Made by a program: the position numbers and the translations under genes
Part shown: positions 35,600-43,129 of the stretch, piece after piece
How the letters are laid out: every line of letters begins with the position of its first letter
Position numbering within the stretch: position 1 is the stretch's first letter
Notes under the pieces: generated by a model
Told to the model about the DNA's origin: nothing
Seen by the model: only the letters and a program-made list of their open reading frames with translations
Databases searched by the model: none
Assembly (NCBI RefSeq): GCF_014873875.1
Contig: NZ_JADBEM010000001.1
Coordinates: forward strand, 10,106,001 to 10,170,000
Direction of reading: 5' to 3'
Source: Actinopolymorpha pittospori
Lineage (GTDB): Bacteria; Actinomycetota; Actinomycetes; Propionibacteriales; Actinopolymorphaceae
DNA: 64,000 bases

Positions 35600-36232
35600 A
35601 TGCGGATTCGCGCTGTCAGCCCGGACCTCCTGGTCGAGGAGATCGCCGACTCGATCGCGGCACGCCCGGCCGACTCCTGGACTCGGGTGCTGGTCGACGG
35701 CGCACCGCCGACCACGCCGGCCGAGTGGGCCGACGCGCTGGCCGCTCCCCTGCGTGCTCGCGGCCGCGCCGTGGTCCGAGTACGCGCCGAGGACTACCTG
35801 CGTCCGGCGTCCCTGCGCTTCGAACGAGGCCGCACCGACCCGGACGTGCTCTATGAGGACTGGCTCGACGACCGGGGCCTGATCCGCGAGGTCCTCGAGC
35901 CCCTCGATCCGGGCGGCACCGGCCGGATCCTGCCGGCGCTGTGGAACGCCGAGACCGACCGCGCCCACCGCGCCGACTACCTGGTCGTCCCACCGGGCGG
36001 CGTGCTGTTGTTGAGTGGCTCGCTGTTGCTGGGTCGCTGGCTGCCGGTCGACCTCGCGGTGCACCTGTCCCTGTCGCCGGCGGCCCTGGCCCGACAGACA
36101 CCGGAGGAGGAGCACTGGATGCTCCCGGCGTACGACCGCTACGACGCCGAGGTCGAGCCGAGCGAGGTCGCCGAGATCGTCGTACGACTGGACAACCCGC
36201 GCCACCCCGCCGTCGTCGAGTCGACCCGCTGA
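35600..36232 (+). CDS. uridine kinase-like protein with degenerate P-loop
   Basis: 210 residues, beginning 24 bp after the formate dehydrogenase operon. The fold pattern is that of the uridine-kinase/P-loop group (RVLVDGAPPTTPAEWADAL, VVRVRAEDYLRP, TDPDVLYEDWLDD, LPALWNAETDRAHRADY, VVPPGGVLLLSGSLL). At the Walker A position the sequence is DGAPPTTP, without the Gly-Lys-Ser/Thr needed for ATP phosphate binding. I recall this loss as common in the actinobacterial subfamily, so it may be non-catalytic or use another ligand. No link to selenium or formate is evident. Confidence 0.7.
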   Translation: MRIRAVSPDLLVEEIADSIAARPADSWTRVLVDGAPPTTPAEWADALAAPLRARGRAVVRVRAEDYLRPASLRFERGRTDPDVLYEDWLDDRGLIREVLEPLDPGGTGRILPALWNAETDRAHRADYLVVPPGGVLLLSGSLLLGRWLPVDLAVHLSLSPAALARQTPEEEHWMLPAYDRYDAEVEPSEVAEIVVRLDNPRHPAVVESTR

Positions 36233-36296
36233 GACCGCGGGCAGCTCCCTCGGGGCCGGAGGCGAGGACGTGTCTGTTCCCGGTCGTTCCCGGTCG

Positions 36297-36306
36297 ACAA
36301 CGTTGT
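36297..36306. promoter_or_regulatory. LacI-type palindrome upstream of GH43-like gene
   Basis: ACAACGTTGT is a perfect 10-bp palindrome centred on CG, 99 bp before the ATG at 36405. LacI/GalR regulators typically bind CG-centred palindromes of this kind, and glycosidase genes are usual targets. No regulator gene is adjacent, so the assignment is inferred from position and form. Confidence 0.45.
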
Positions 36307-36404
36307 AATGGCCGCGTACGCGCTACTACGGTGGCACGTCGGAAAGCGCTTCCCGTCCTACGTCGAGCCGCACCGCACTCGCCGGAACCATCGCTGGAGT
36401 GATC

Positions 36405-37439
36405 ATGCGCATCCTCGTCCGGGCCACCGCGACGCTGGTCCTCGCCCTCGCCGCTCTCTGGGGAACGGCCGGACCCACCCCCGCCCGACCAGCCGCCGCC
36501 GCCCGCCCACCCGCCGTCGAGGGCCAACCCTGTGCCGCGCGGACCGGGGATGACGCCTACCCGAACCCGTTGAACGAGTGCGCCGCGGCCGATCCGGGCA
36601 TGGTGATCCGGGGCAATACCTGGTACGCGTTCACCACCGGCATGAAGCTCTACAAGTCCAGCGACGCCGGGCACACCTGGAGCGATCTCGGCCGTTTCCT
36701 GCAGATCCCGGCCGGCTACGTCGACGCGTGGGCGCCGGAGGTCTACCGGATCGGGAACACCTGGATCTGCTACTTCTCGATGCGTCCGGGCCCGGGCCAG
36801 TTCGCCAAGGTGTTCGTCGCGACGTCGGACCGGCTGAAGAGCGGATGGCAGTTGCGGGAGCAGCCACTCGCTGAGGATCCGACCGTCAGCATGATCGACG
36901 CCAGCATGTTCCGCGCGCCCGGCGGCCAGCGTTACCTGCTCTACAAGGAGATCGGCAACCGGCGCATCATGATCGACCGACTGTCCGCCGACGGGCTCAC
37001 CCTCGCCCGCCAGCCCACGCCGATCCTGTCCAACACACTGCCGTGGGAGGGCAACTCCGTCGAGGCGCCGAGCATGGTCTACCGGCGCGCCGACCGGCAC
37101 TACTACCTCTTCTACAGCGGCAACCTCTACACACCGACCGGCCACTACGGCGTCGGCGTCGCCCGCGCCACCACACCAACCGCGTCCTTCGACGCCGGCA
37201 AGCTACCCGAGCCGATCCTGCGCGAGGACGCGGACTTCGCCTCACCGGGCCACCAGTTCCCGACCCAGGCGACGGTCGACGGGCGGCGGACCGACGTGCT
37301 CTTCTACCACGCGTACCCACTGCGCGACCCGGCCGGAAACCCACTCCCGAGCCCGGCGCCGCGAGCGCTGATGATGGACGTCCTCACCTGGGGAGCCGAC
37401 GGCTGGCCGCAGGTTCATGACGGAACGCCCAGCCGGTAG
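36405..37439 (+). CDS. secreted glycoside hydrolase family 43-like protein
   Basis: 344 residues. GGAG at 36396-36399 is best spaced for ATG 36405 (a GTG at 36399 is in frame). Signal peptide at residues 1-28 (RILVRATATLVLALAALWG, cleavage after an Ala-rich stretch). The mature domain has five-bladed-propeller features: AADPGMVIRGNTWYAFTT (catalytic-base Asp in DPGM), DAWAPEVYRIGNTWICYFS (transition-state Asp region), SMIDASMF, and NSVEAPSMVYRRADRHYYLFYS (catalytic-acid Glu in VEAPSM). It is likely an exported arabinan/xylan-type hydrolase; substrate specificity cannot be read. Confidence 0.85.
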   Translation: MRILVRATATLVLALAALWGTAGPTPARPAAAARPPAVEGQPCAARTGDDAYPNPLNECAAADPGMVIRGNTWYAFTTGMKLYKSSDAGHTWSDLGRFLQIPAGYVDAWAPEVYRIGNTWICYFSMRPGPGQFAKVFVATSDRLKSGWQLREQPLAEDPTVSMIDASMFRAPGGQRYLLYKEIGNRRIMIDRLSADGLTLARQPTPILSNTLPWEGNSVEAPSMVYRRADRHYYLFYSGNLYTPTGHYGVGVARATTPTASFDAGKLPEPILREDADFASPGHQFPTQATVDGRRTDVLFYHAYPLRDPAGNPLPSPAPRALMMDVLTWGADGWPQVHDGTPSR

Positions 37440-37464
37440 GGGGAGCGCCTGCTAGGGTCCTCCC

Positions 37465-37503
37465 GTGATCGTGCGCGTGAACGGTTGGTGGTCCGCCTCC
37501 TAG
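37465..37503 (+). CDS. trpL: trp leader peptide (12 aa, Trp-Trp)
   Basis: GTG 37465 to TAG 37501-37503 encodes a 12-residue peptide, (M)IVRVNGWWSAS, with adjacent TGG TGG codons at positions 8-9. CTAGGGTCCTCCC upstream is a poor ribosome binding site. The tandem Trp codons lie in the 5' arm of the first attenuator hairpin, so ribosome stalling at low Trp-tRNA would free the antiterminator. This is control by translation, not a functional peptide. Confidence 0.88.
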   Translation: MIVRVNGWWSAS

Positions 37504-37556
37504 GCGGCCCACCCGTTCAGCGCGACACCCAACGGCCGCCTCGACGAGGCGGCCGT
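37487..37556 (+). terminator. trp transcription attenuator upstream of trpD
   Basis: All four classical segments are present. 1:2 hairpin: GGTGG (37487-37491) and CCGCCT (37493-37498) with AGGCGG (37502-37507) and CCACC (37509-37513). Antiterminator 2:3: AGGCGGCC (37502-37509) is perfectly complementary to GGCCGCCT (37534-37541). Terminator 3:4: ACGGCCGCCTC (37532-37542) with GAGGCGGCCGT (37546-37556), 11 perfect bp, loop of 3. A U-run is lacking, as is usual in GC-rich actinomycetes. Confidence 0.9.
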
Positions 37557-37610
37557 CGTCATGTCCGGACCACCATGCCTCGTCGGGCAGGCCCGACCCG
37601 AGGATCAGCC

Positions 37611-38765
37611 GTGACAGCGACAACTCCCCCCGCCGGGACCAGTCAGGAGCCTCGCCCGGCCCCAGGGACCGGCCCGCAGGCCCCTCGCCCAGCGGAGGAC
37701 CCCACCCACTCCTGGGCCGACCTCGTCACCAGACTGCTTGCCGGCGAGCACCTGAGCGGTGCCCACACGGCGTGGGTCATGAGCCAGGTGGTGAGCGGGA
37801 TGGCGACCTCCGCCCAGGTCGCCGGGTTCCTGATCGCCCTGCGGGCCAAGGGGGAGACAGGGGTCGAGATCGGTGGGCTGGTCGAGGCGCTGCTTGGTCA
37901 CGCGACCAGGGTCAGGGTCCCCGGAACGACCGTCGACATCGCCGGCACCGGCGGTGACCGCAGCGGCGCCGTCAACGTCTCCACCATGGCCGCCATCGTC
38001 GCGGCCGCGGCTGGGGTCAGGGTGGTCAAGCACGGCGGCCGGGCCGCGTCCTCCTCGACCTCCGGCTCCGCCGACGTCCTCGAACACCTCGGCGTGCGGC
38101 TCGACCTCCCTCCGGAGCGGGCCGCCCGGGTCGCCGTCAAGGCCGGCATCACCTTCCTGTTCGCACCGAGATACAACCCTGGACTGCGCCACGTCGCCGC
38201 AATACGCCGGGAACTCGCGGTCCCGACGGCGTTCAACATCCTGGGGCCGTTGGTCAACCCAGCCTTGCCCACCCATCAGGTGGTCGGCGTGGCCGACGCG
38301 CGGATGGCCCCGGTGATCGCGGACGTGCTCGCCCTGCGCGGCGCCTCGGCGCTGGTCGTCCGCGGCGACGACGGGCTCGACAAACTCACCACGGTGACGA
38401 CGTCGCGGGTCTGGGTCGTCGGTGCCGGCGTCGCCACCTCGACCCGGTTCGATCCGCGTGCCCTCGCCATCCCGGCCGCGGACCCGGGCGCGCTGCGAGG
38501 TGGAGACGCGGCTGAGAACGCGCGCGTCGTCGAGGCCCTGCTGGACGGGAAGCCGGGGCCGGTAAGCGACGTGGTTCTTCTCAACGCCGCGGCCGTCCTG
38601 GCCGCGGCCGATCCCACCGGTGCACTCGATCCCACACCCGAGGGGCTGACCGGGCGGCTCGCAGCGCACCTGGTGCGCTGCGCCGAGGCGGTCGACTCCG
38701 GCGCGGCCCGCGAAACGCTGCGCCGCTGGGTCGCCGCCACCCACTCCGGGCAGCTGAGGGAGTGA
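37611..38765 (+). CDS. trpD: anthranilate phosphoribosyltransferase
   Basis: Joins anthranilate to PRPP in tryptophan biosynthesis. 384 residues from GTG 37611, with GAGGA at 37600-37604. Motifs: DIAGTGGDRSGAVNVST (PRPP/anthranilate glycine-rich loop) near residue 107, VKHGGRAASSSTSGSADVLE near residue 140, and FLFAPRYNPGLRHVAAIRREL plus RTAFNILGPLxNP-type PTAFNILGPLVNP. The gene stands alone without other trp genes, but has its own attenuator. A 30-residue Pro/Gln-rich N-terminal extension precedes the family start near WADLVTRLLAGEHL. Confidence 0.96.
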   Translation: MTATTPPAGTSQEPRPAPGTGPQAPRPAEDPTHSWADLVTRLLAGEHLSGAHTAWVMSQVVSGMATSAQVAGFLIALRAKGETGVEIGGLVEALLGHATRVRVPGTTVDIAGTGGDRSGAVNVSTMAAIVAAAAGVRVVKHGGRAASSSTSGSADVLEHLGVRLDLPPERAARVAVKAGITFLFAPRYNPGLRHVAAIRRELAVPTAFNILGPLVNPALPTHQVVGVADARMAPVIADVLALRGASALVVRGDDGLDKLTTVTTSRVWVVGAGVATSTRFDPRALAIPAADPGALRGGDAAENARVVEALLDGKPGPVSDVVLLNAAAVLAAADPTGALDPTPEGLTGRLAAHLVRCAEAVDSGAARETLRRWVAATHSGQLRE

Positions 38766-38772
38766 GTGATCC

Positions 38773-40029
38773 TCAGCTGGCTGCCGGAGGCGGCTCGTCG
38801 CCCCCAGCTGATCCGGGTCGGTCACCAGGGCCGAGTCGCTCACCAGGGCCGAGTCGCTCACCAGGGCCGAGTCGCTCACCAGGGCCGAGTCGCTCACCAG
38901 GGCCGAGTCGCTCACCAGGGCCGAGTCGCTCACCAGGGCCGAGTCGCTCACCAGGGCCGAGTCGTTCACCGGGATTCGGGCGTTCACCGGGATTCGGGCG
39001 TTCGCCGGGACCGGTGTGCTCGCCTGGTCCGGCACGGCCCGGGGGCGGCTCCGCCTCGGCCCCCGTGGGGCCACCTGGTTGGCCGGGAGGAGGCTCGCTC
39101 TCCGCCGTGTCCCCCGGCCCGGCACGTCCGGCGGGCGGCGGCATGGAACGGGCGCTCAGCACGTCGCCGATGAACAGGTCGTAGAGCAGCACGCCGATCA
39201 GCCCACCGACGATCGGTCCGACGATGGGAATCCAGAAGTACCAACTGAACGCCCCCGCTACCGACCCCGGTAACGCCACGTCTCCCCAGCCCGCGATCCA
39301 GGCGAAGAAGCGGGGGCCGAAGTCACGGGCCGGGTTGATCGCGAACCCCGCGTTCGCGCCGAAGGAGATGCCGATCGCACCGACCACCAGTCCGGTCAGC
39401 AGCGGGCCCATGTTGGCCTGCGGGGCCATGTTGCGCCGGTCGATCACGGCGACGATCAACAACAGCAGCAGGCCGGCGCCGACCACCTGGTCGATGAAGG
39501 GTCCGACCCAACTGCCGTGGAAGTAGGGAGCCGGGAAGGTCGCGAAGATGGAGAACGTCGCGACCGCCTCACCCGACTCCCGTGGGGTTTGCGACGCCGC
39601 GTCGAACGCGTTGATCGCCGACCCGTACACCGTGTAGATCACGGCGGCTGCGACGAAGGCGCCGAGCACCTGGGCGACGACGTAGGGGCCGACCTTCCGC
39701 CACGGGAAGCGGCGACGTACGGCGAAGGCGATCGTCACGGCGGGGTTGACGTGCGCACCGCTGACCCCGCCGGCGACGTAGACCGCGAACGCCACCGCGA
39801 ACGCCCACCCGAAACCGATCAGCAGCCAGTCGCCGGGCCCGACGAAGATCGTCGTGGGGCTGATGGTGCGCCCCGATCCGGGGAGTCCGGCCACGGCCAT
39901 CGCGGTCGCGCCGTCGCCGAGGAGGATGAGCACGAAGGTGCCGAGGAACTCCGCGAGACATTCGCCCCACGTCCCGCCCACCCGTTTGAGCCCGCGCGGG
40001 TTCCGCAGAGCGGAGACCTGTTCACTCAC
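38773..40029 (-). CDS. aquaporin/MIP family channel with repetitive C-terminal tail
   Basis: 418 residues. The channel core (about residues 20-305) has six TM helices and both NPA motifs, GAHVNPAVT (Asn95-Pro-Ala) and GFAINPARDFGPR (Asn232-Pro-Ala). The Asp after the second NPA (NPARD) is the glycerol-facilitator signature, so glycerol or small polyols are likely. Start GTG 40029 after GGGAGG. The last about 105 residues are a hydrophilic tail with hexapeptide repeats GERLGP/GERPNP, encoded by an 18-bp array (38821-39018). Convergent with trpD, 7 bp apart. Confidence 0.92.
   Translation of the reverse strand: MSEQVSALRNPRGLKRVGGTWGECLAEFLGTFVLILLGDGATAMAVAGLPGSGRTISPTTIFVGPGDWLLIGFGWAFAVAFAVYVAGGVSGAHVNPAVTIAFAVRRRFPWRKVGPYVVAQVLGAFVAAAVIYTVYGSAINAFDAASQTPRESGEAVATFSIFATFPAPYFHGSWVGPFIDQVVGAGLLLLLIVAVIDRRNMAPQANMGPLLTGLVVGAIGISFGANAGFAINPARDFGPRFFAWIAGWGDVALPGSVAGAFSWYFWIPIVGPIVGGLIGVLLYDLFIGDVLSARSMPPPAGRAGPGDTAESEPPPGQPGGPTGAEAEPPPGRAGPGEHTGPGERPNPGERPNPGERLGPGERLGPGERLGPGERLGPGERLGPGERLGPGERLGPGERLGPGDRPGSAGGDEPPPAAS
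38821..39018. repeat. 18-bp minisatellite coding for GERLGP repeats in the aquaporin tail
   Basis: Eleven 18-bp units. Units 1-8 (38821-38964) are CTCACCAGGGCCGAGTCG with one base changed in the first; units 9-10 (38965-39000) are identical TTCACCGGGATTCGGGCG; unit 11 is more diverged. Because 18 is a multiple of 3, copy-number change leaves the aquaporin frame intact. Near identity of eight copies suggests recent slippage expansion. Confidence 0.93.
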
Positions 40030-40198
40030 CCCTCGCACCTCCCGGGAGCGGCCGGCGCGCGCCTGCCCCGCGCGACACGGGTTCCCCCGATAACTCCCCG
40101 GAAGGCACCGACCTAACCGCGTCGGCGTCGTGCGGAGACTCGGGTACGGGTGTGTGACAGCACTTCGACAGCAGCGACGGCGGGCCCCGTCGTCGCGC

Positions 40199-41335
40199 TC
40201 ACCAGTCCAGCGGCAGCTCCGAGAGTCCACCTGTCAACAGGTGCCTGCGCGGGTGGAGATCCTCCTCCGACACGGCGAGCCGCAGGCCGGGGAAGCGCTG
40301 GAAGAGGGTGCCGAACAGCGCCTCGAGCTCGATCCGGGCCAGCGGCGCCCCGACACAGAACCGCGGCCCGTGCCCGAACGTCAAGTGCGGGTTGTCAGAG
40401 CGCGAGACGTCGAAGACGCGCGGTCCGGGGAAGCGGATCTCGTCGTAGTTCGCGTCCTGCAAATCCAGGACTACGAGATCTCCCGCGTTGATCGTCGTAC
40501 CTTCGACCGTGATGTCGGCGTTGGCGTAGCGGGGCAACCCGTTGGCACCACCACGACCGGCGTCCTGTCCGGGCAGGCCGAACCTCAGCACCTCCTCGAC
40601 GACCTGCGGCACCACCGAGGAGTCACGCCGGAGTTCGGCGAGCTGGTCGGGGTTGGTCAGCAGCAGGACGACACCGTTGTCGATCGCCGTCACCGTGGTC
40701 TCGTGCCCGGCGAACAACAGACCGGCGGCGAGTTGTGCCGCAGCGTCGGTGTCGTAGGCCGGACGCGCGTCGACCTGCGCGGTCACCAGGTCGGAGATCA
40801 CGTCCTCGGCGGGTTCGGCCCGCCTGGCCTCGACCAGGCCACGCATGTAGGTGTGCAGCGCATCCATGCCCGCCGAGGATCGCCCCGCGTCGGTCATGTC
40901 ACCGGCGTCGTCGGACCAACGCCGGAAGCGTTCCCGGTCCTCGTACGGCACGCCGAGCAGTTCGCAGATCACGAACGCCGGGAGCGGGAAGGAGATCGCG
41001 TCGTGGAAGTCGGCCGGGCGTGACCGCGCGGCGAGTTCGTCGAGCAGGTCCTCGACCACCTGCTGGACCCGCGGCCGCAGCACGGCGAGCCGGCGGGCCG
41101 AGAAGGACCGGGCGAGCAGCCGCCGCATCTGCCGGTGCTCGGTGTTCTCCTCGGAGTTCGACTGTTGCGGGCGGCCGAAGACCATCGCGTCGGAGAAGCG
41201 GGACGCGTGCTCGGGATCGGGATGGGAACGACCGAGCCTCGGGTCGGCCAGCAGACTCTTCACGGTGTCGTATCCGCTCACCTGCCAGGCAGGATCACCA
41301 GCGTGGGTGGTCACTCGACGCACGGTCGTTGTCAT
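40199..41335 (-). CDS. cytochrome P450
   Basis: 378-residue bacterial P450 monooxygenase. Haem-binding FGHGPRFCVGAPLAR with the Cys thiolate at residue 327; I-helix oxygen-activation motif AGHETT near residue 188; K-helix ExxR-type EEVLRF; an AEHRQMRRLLARSF-like C-helix. ATG 41335 overlaps the stop of the upstream methyltransferase (ATGA-type), so the two are coupled. No ferredoxin or reductase gene nearby. Slightly shorter than usual (about 400) at the N-terminus. Probable tailoring or catabolic oxidation; substrate unknown. Confidence 0.94.
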   Translation of the reverse strand: MTTTVRRVTTHAGDPAWQVSGYDTVKSLLADPRLGRSHPDPEHASRFSDAMVFGRPQQSNSEENTEHRQMRRLLARSFSARRLAVLRPRVQQVVEDLLDELAARSRPADFHDAISFPLPAFVICELLGVPYEDRERFRRWSDDAGDMTDAGRSSAGMDALHTYMRGLVEARRAEPAEDVISDLVTAQVDARPAYDTDAAAQLAAGLLFAGHETTVTAIDNGVVLLLTNPDQLAELRRDSSVVPQVVEEVLRFGLPGQDAGRGGANGLPRYANADITVEGTTINAGDLVVLDLQDANYDEIRFPGPRVFDVSRSDNPHLTFGHGPRFCVGAPLARIELEALFGTLFQRFPGLRLAVSEEDLHPRRHLLTGGLSELPLDW

Positions 41336-42048
41336 CAGTCGCCTCCGGTCCGGGTCGCGATGCCGAGGATGTGCGGGGAACTCGGGGAAGGAATCGTCGT
41401 GTCGGGGAACCGCAGACGCGTCAGCCGGTCGATCCGGAAGCCGTTCGCCTCGATCGCGGCGGCGGTGTCCCGGCTGGTGTGGCAGCCCCCGTTCACCACG
41501 GGCCACAGGGTCGTGTCGAGCGCTGCCTGCACGTGCCGCAGCCCCGGGGTCTCGGCGCCGACGTGTTCGAGGAAGTACAGCTTCCCGCCCGGGCGCAGCA
41601 CCCGATGCAGTTCGGCAAGGGCGGCCCGCTGGTCGGACACGGAGCAGAGCACCAGCGAGGTCACGGCGGCGTCGAAGGACGCGTCGGCGCTCGGGATCGA
41701 CTCCGCCGTCCCGGCCACGAGTTCCACCGGGACGGGCGCGCAGCCCGCCGCAGCGGCGCCGTACTGGGCGAGACTGGGCTCCGGTTCGATGGCGAGCACA
41801 CCGTTGACGGAGTACGGATAGTGCGGGAAGTTCAGGCCGCTGCCGGCTCCGATCTCCAACACCCTGCCCTGGATACCGGCCAGGAGCTGTTTGCGGTACT
41901 CCGCCAGCCCGGCCCGGTCCAGCATCGGTCCCAGCCGCGTCCACAGCCACGCGAAGAACGGGTGCTGCACGTTGTGCGGCGCCGCCGCCTCGCTCTGCTG
42001 CCTGGTTGCCGGTTTCGCGGTTGCCTGCGTCGATCTTGCGTCAGCCAT
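41335..42048 (-). CDS. class I SAM-dependent methyltransferase (UbiE/methyltransferase-11 type)
   Basis: 237 residues. Motif I VLEIGAGSGLNFPHYP near residue 65, acidic VLAIEPEPS, AESIPSADASFDAAVTSLVLCSV and VLRPGGKLYFLEHVGAE. The HPFFAWLWTRLGPML start and the LxFLEHV segment match the methyltransferase-11 proteins widely seen with P450s. First gene of a two-gene operon with the P450. A small-molecule O-, N- or C-methylation coupled to P450 oxidation is plausible but unproved. Confidence 0.9.
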   Translation of the reverse strand: MADARSTQATAKPATRQQSEAAAPHNVQHPFFAWLWTRLGPMLDRAGLAEYRKQLLAGIQGRVLEIGAGSGLNFPHYPYSVNGVLAIEPEPSLAQYGAAAAGCAPVPVELVAGTAESIPSADASFDAAVTSLVLCSVSDQRAALAELHRVLRPGGKLYFLEHVGAETPGLRHVQAALDTTLWPVVNGGCHTSRDTAAAIEANGFRIDRLTRLRFPDTTIPSPSSPHILGIATRTGGD

Positions 42049-42393
42049 CGTCTCGTCCTCAGCGGATCATCGCCCGCCCCCGCAAGCGACCCGGTGGATG
42101 CCCTCCTGCACCCGGACTCCGGGTGGCCCAGTTCTCCTCCACTATTGCTCGCCCGACGGACCTGCCAAGCCTGATGTCAGTTGTAGAGACGTCGCCCCGT
42201 CGTGGATCCGTCCACCAACGGCCAGGTTATCCACCCCTGTCGATCCCCATTGCGACGTACTCGCCCGGATCGTCACGGTCGTGAGCCGAACGTCGTTCGA
42301 CACCTATCGACCCGACGCCCGTCGTGGTGGCGGCCGGGCGCGGACGGAGGGTCGGAGCGCGTTCCGGTCACCGGCCGGCGGTCGCGGCTTTAG
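42049..42393. other. 345-bp intergenic region with candidate promoter for the methyltransferase-P450 operon
   Basis: Space between the methyltransferase start and the stop of the HIT gene, both leftward. Reading leftward, TTGGCA (42168-42163), a 16-bp spacer and AATAGT (42146-42141) form a reasonable sigma70-like promoter about 93 nt before the start. No other gene or repeat is visible. Confidence 0.4.
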
Positions 42394-42819
42394 TCAGGTG
42401 AGGGGTTCGTCGGAGGTGAGCCTGGCCGCGGCGGCGGCGATCTTCGCCGGGTCGCCGTGGCTGGGGATCCACGGCAGCCGGCACGGGTCGCCCGGGTAGC
42501 GGGGGACCACATGCAGGTACAGATGGAACACCGTCTGCCACGCGGCCGCGCCCGAACTCTGGACGAGGTTGACGCCGGAGGCGCCCAGCCGGTCGCGGAG
42601 CAGCCGTGCCATCCGCTGTGCCAGCAGGACGCAGGCGGCGAGATCGGCGGGCTCGGCGCTGAGCAGGTCGCGGGTGTGGGTCCTGGGAACGACGAGCAGG
42701 TGACCTTCGGTCGCCGGGAGGACGTCCATGAACGCGATCGCGCGTTCCTCCTCGGCGATCACGGTGCTGGGAAGCTCTCCCGCGACGACCCGGCAGAAGG
42801 CGCACTCACTGCTCGCCAC
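42394..42819 (-). CDS. HIT-family protein with Tyr at the catalytic His
   Basis: 141 residues from GTG 42819. HIT features: CAFCRVVAGELPSTVI at the N-terminus (zinc-type CxxC), FMDVLPATEGHLLVVPRTHTRD, and the histidine-triad segment VFHLYLHVVPR. Canonical HIT proteins have His-x-His-x-His; here residues 99, 101 and 103 are His, Tyr and His, so the central nucleophilic His is replaced by Tyr101 (codon TAC, 42519-42517). Normal nucleotidyl transfer or hydrolysis through a covalent His adduct should be lost. The protein may bind nucleotides without turnover, or use Tyr chemistry. Confidence 0.88.
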   Translation of the reverse strand: MASSECAFCRVVAGELPSTVIAEEERAIAFMDVLPATEGHLLVVPRTHTRDLLSAEPADLAACVLLAQRMARLLRDRLGASGVNLVQSSGAAAWQTVFHLYLHVVPRYPGDPCRLPWIPSHGDPAKIAAAAARLTSDEPLT

Positions 42820-43129
42820 CCCCGCAGTGTATGTACGGCCGGACACGGCGGCGAAGACGCGCATGCGCGGCCGCCAGTAGTCCTTACCCGCATGGAGGTC
42901 GGGGCCCTCGACCAGGACTCTGGCCGCGACGGCGGCGACGGACCTGCTGGCTCTCGTCGAGGCCGACCGGCTCTGAGCACGCGGCCGGGCACAAAGAGGA
43001 CAGCACAAAGAGGACAGAAACTGACCGGATCGCCCGCTAGCTTGTGTTCGGGCCCAACGGGGCTCCGTTTCCCCAGCCGGCGCGACCGGCGGACTCGCGG
43101 AAACGCCGCGCCTGCACGGAGGAGCCCCG
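42820..43129. other. 310-bp divergent intergenic region
   Basis: Lies between the HIT gene (leftward) and the AlkZ-like gene (rightward), and must hold both promoters. The one clear structure is an inverted repeat ending at the AlkZ-like start codon (annotated separately). No gene supported. Confidence 0.45.
43058..43129 (+). promoter_or_regulatory. inverted repeat masking the Shine-Dalgarno of the AlkZ-like gene
   Basis: CGGGGCTCC (43058-43066) is perfectly complementary to GGAGCCCCG (43121-43129). The 3' arm contains part of the GGAGGAG ribosome binding site (43118-43124) and abuts the ATG at 43130. Separated by 54 nt, the arms could form a long-loop hairpin that hides the ribosome binding site. 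Whether the 5' arm is transcribed is unknown. Confidence 0.5.

Noticed and set aside
38821..39018. 18-bp repeat array as a CRISPR
   Set aside because: Units are contiguous with no unique spacers and are in coding frame.
37605..39125. 506-codon leftward frame with a repeated SDSALV motif
   Set aside because: Opposite-strand reading of trpD and another frame of the 18-bp repeat; the repeat belongs to the aquaporin frame, which has two NPA motifs.
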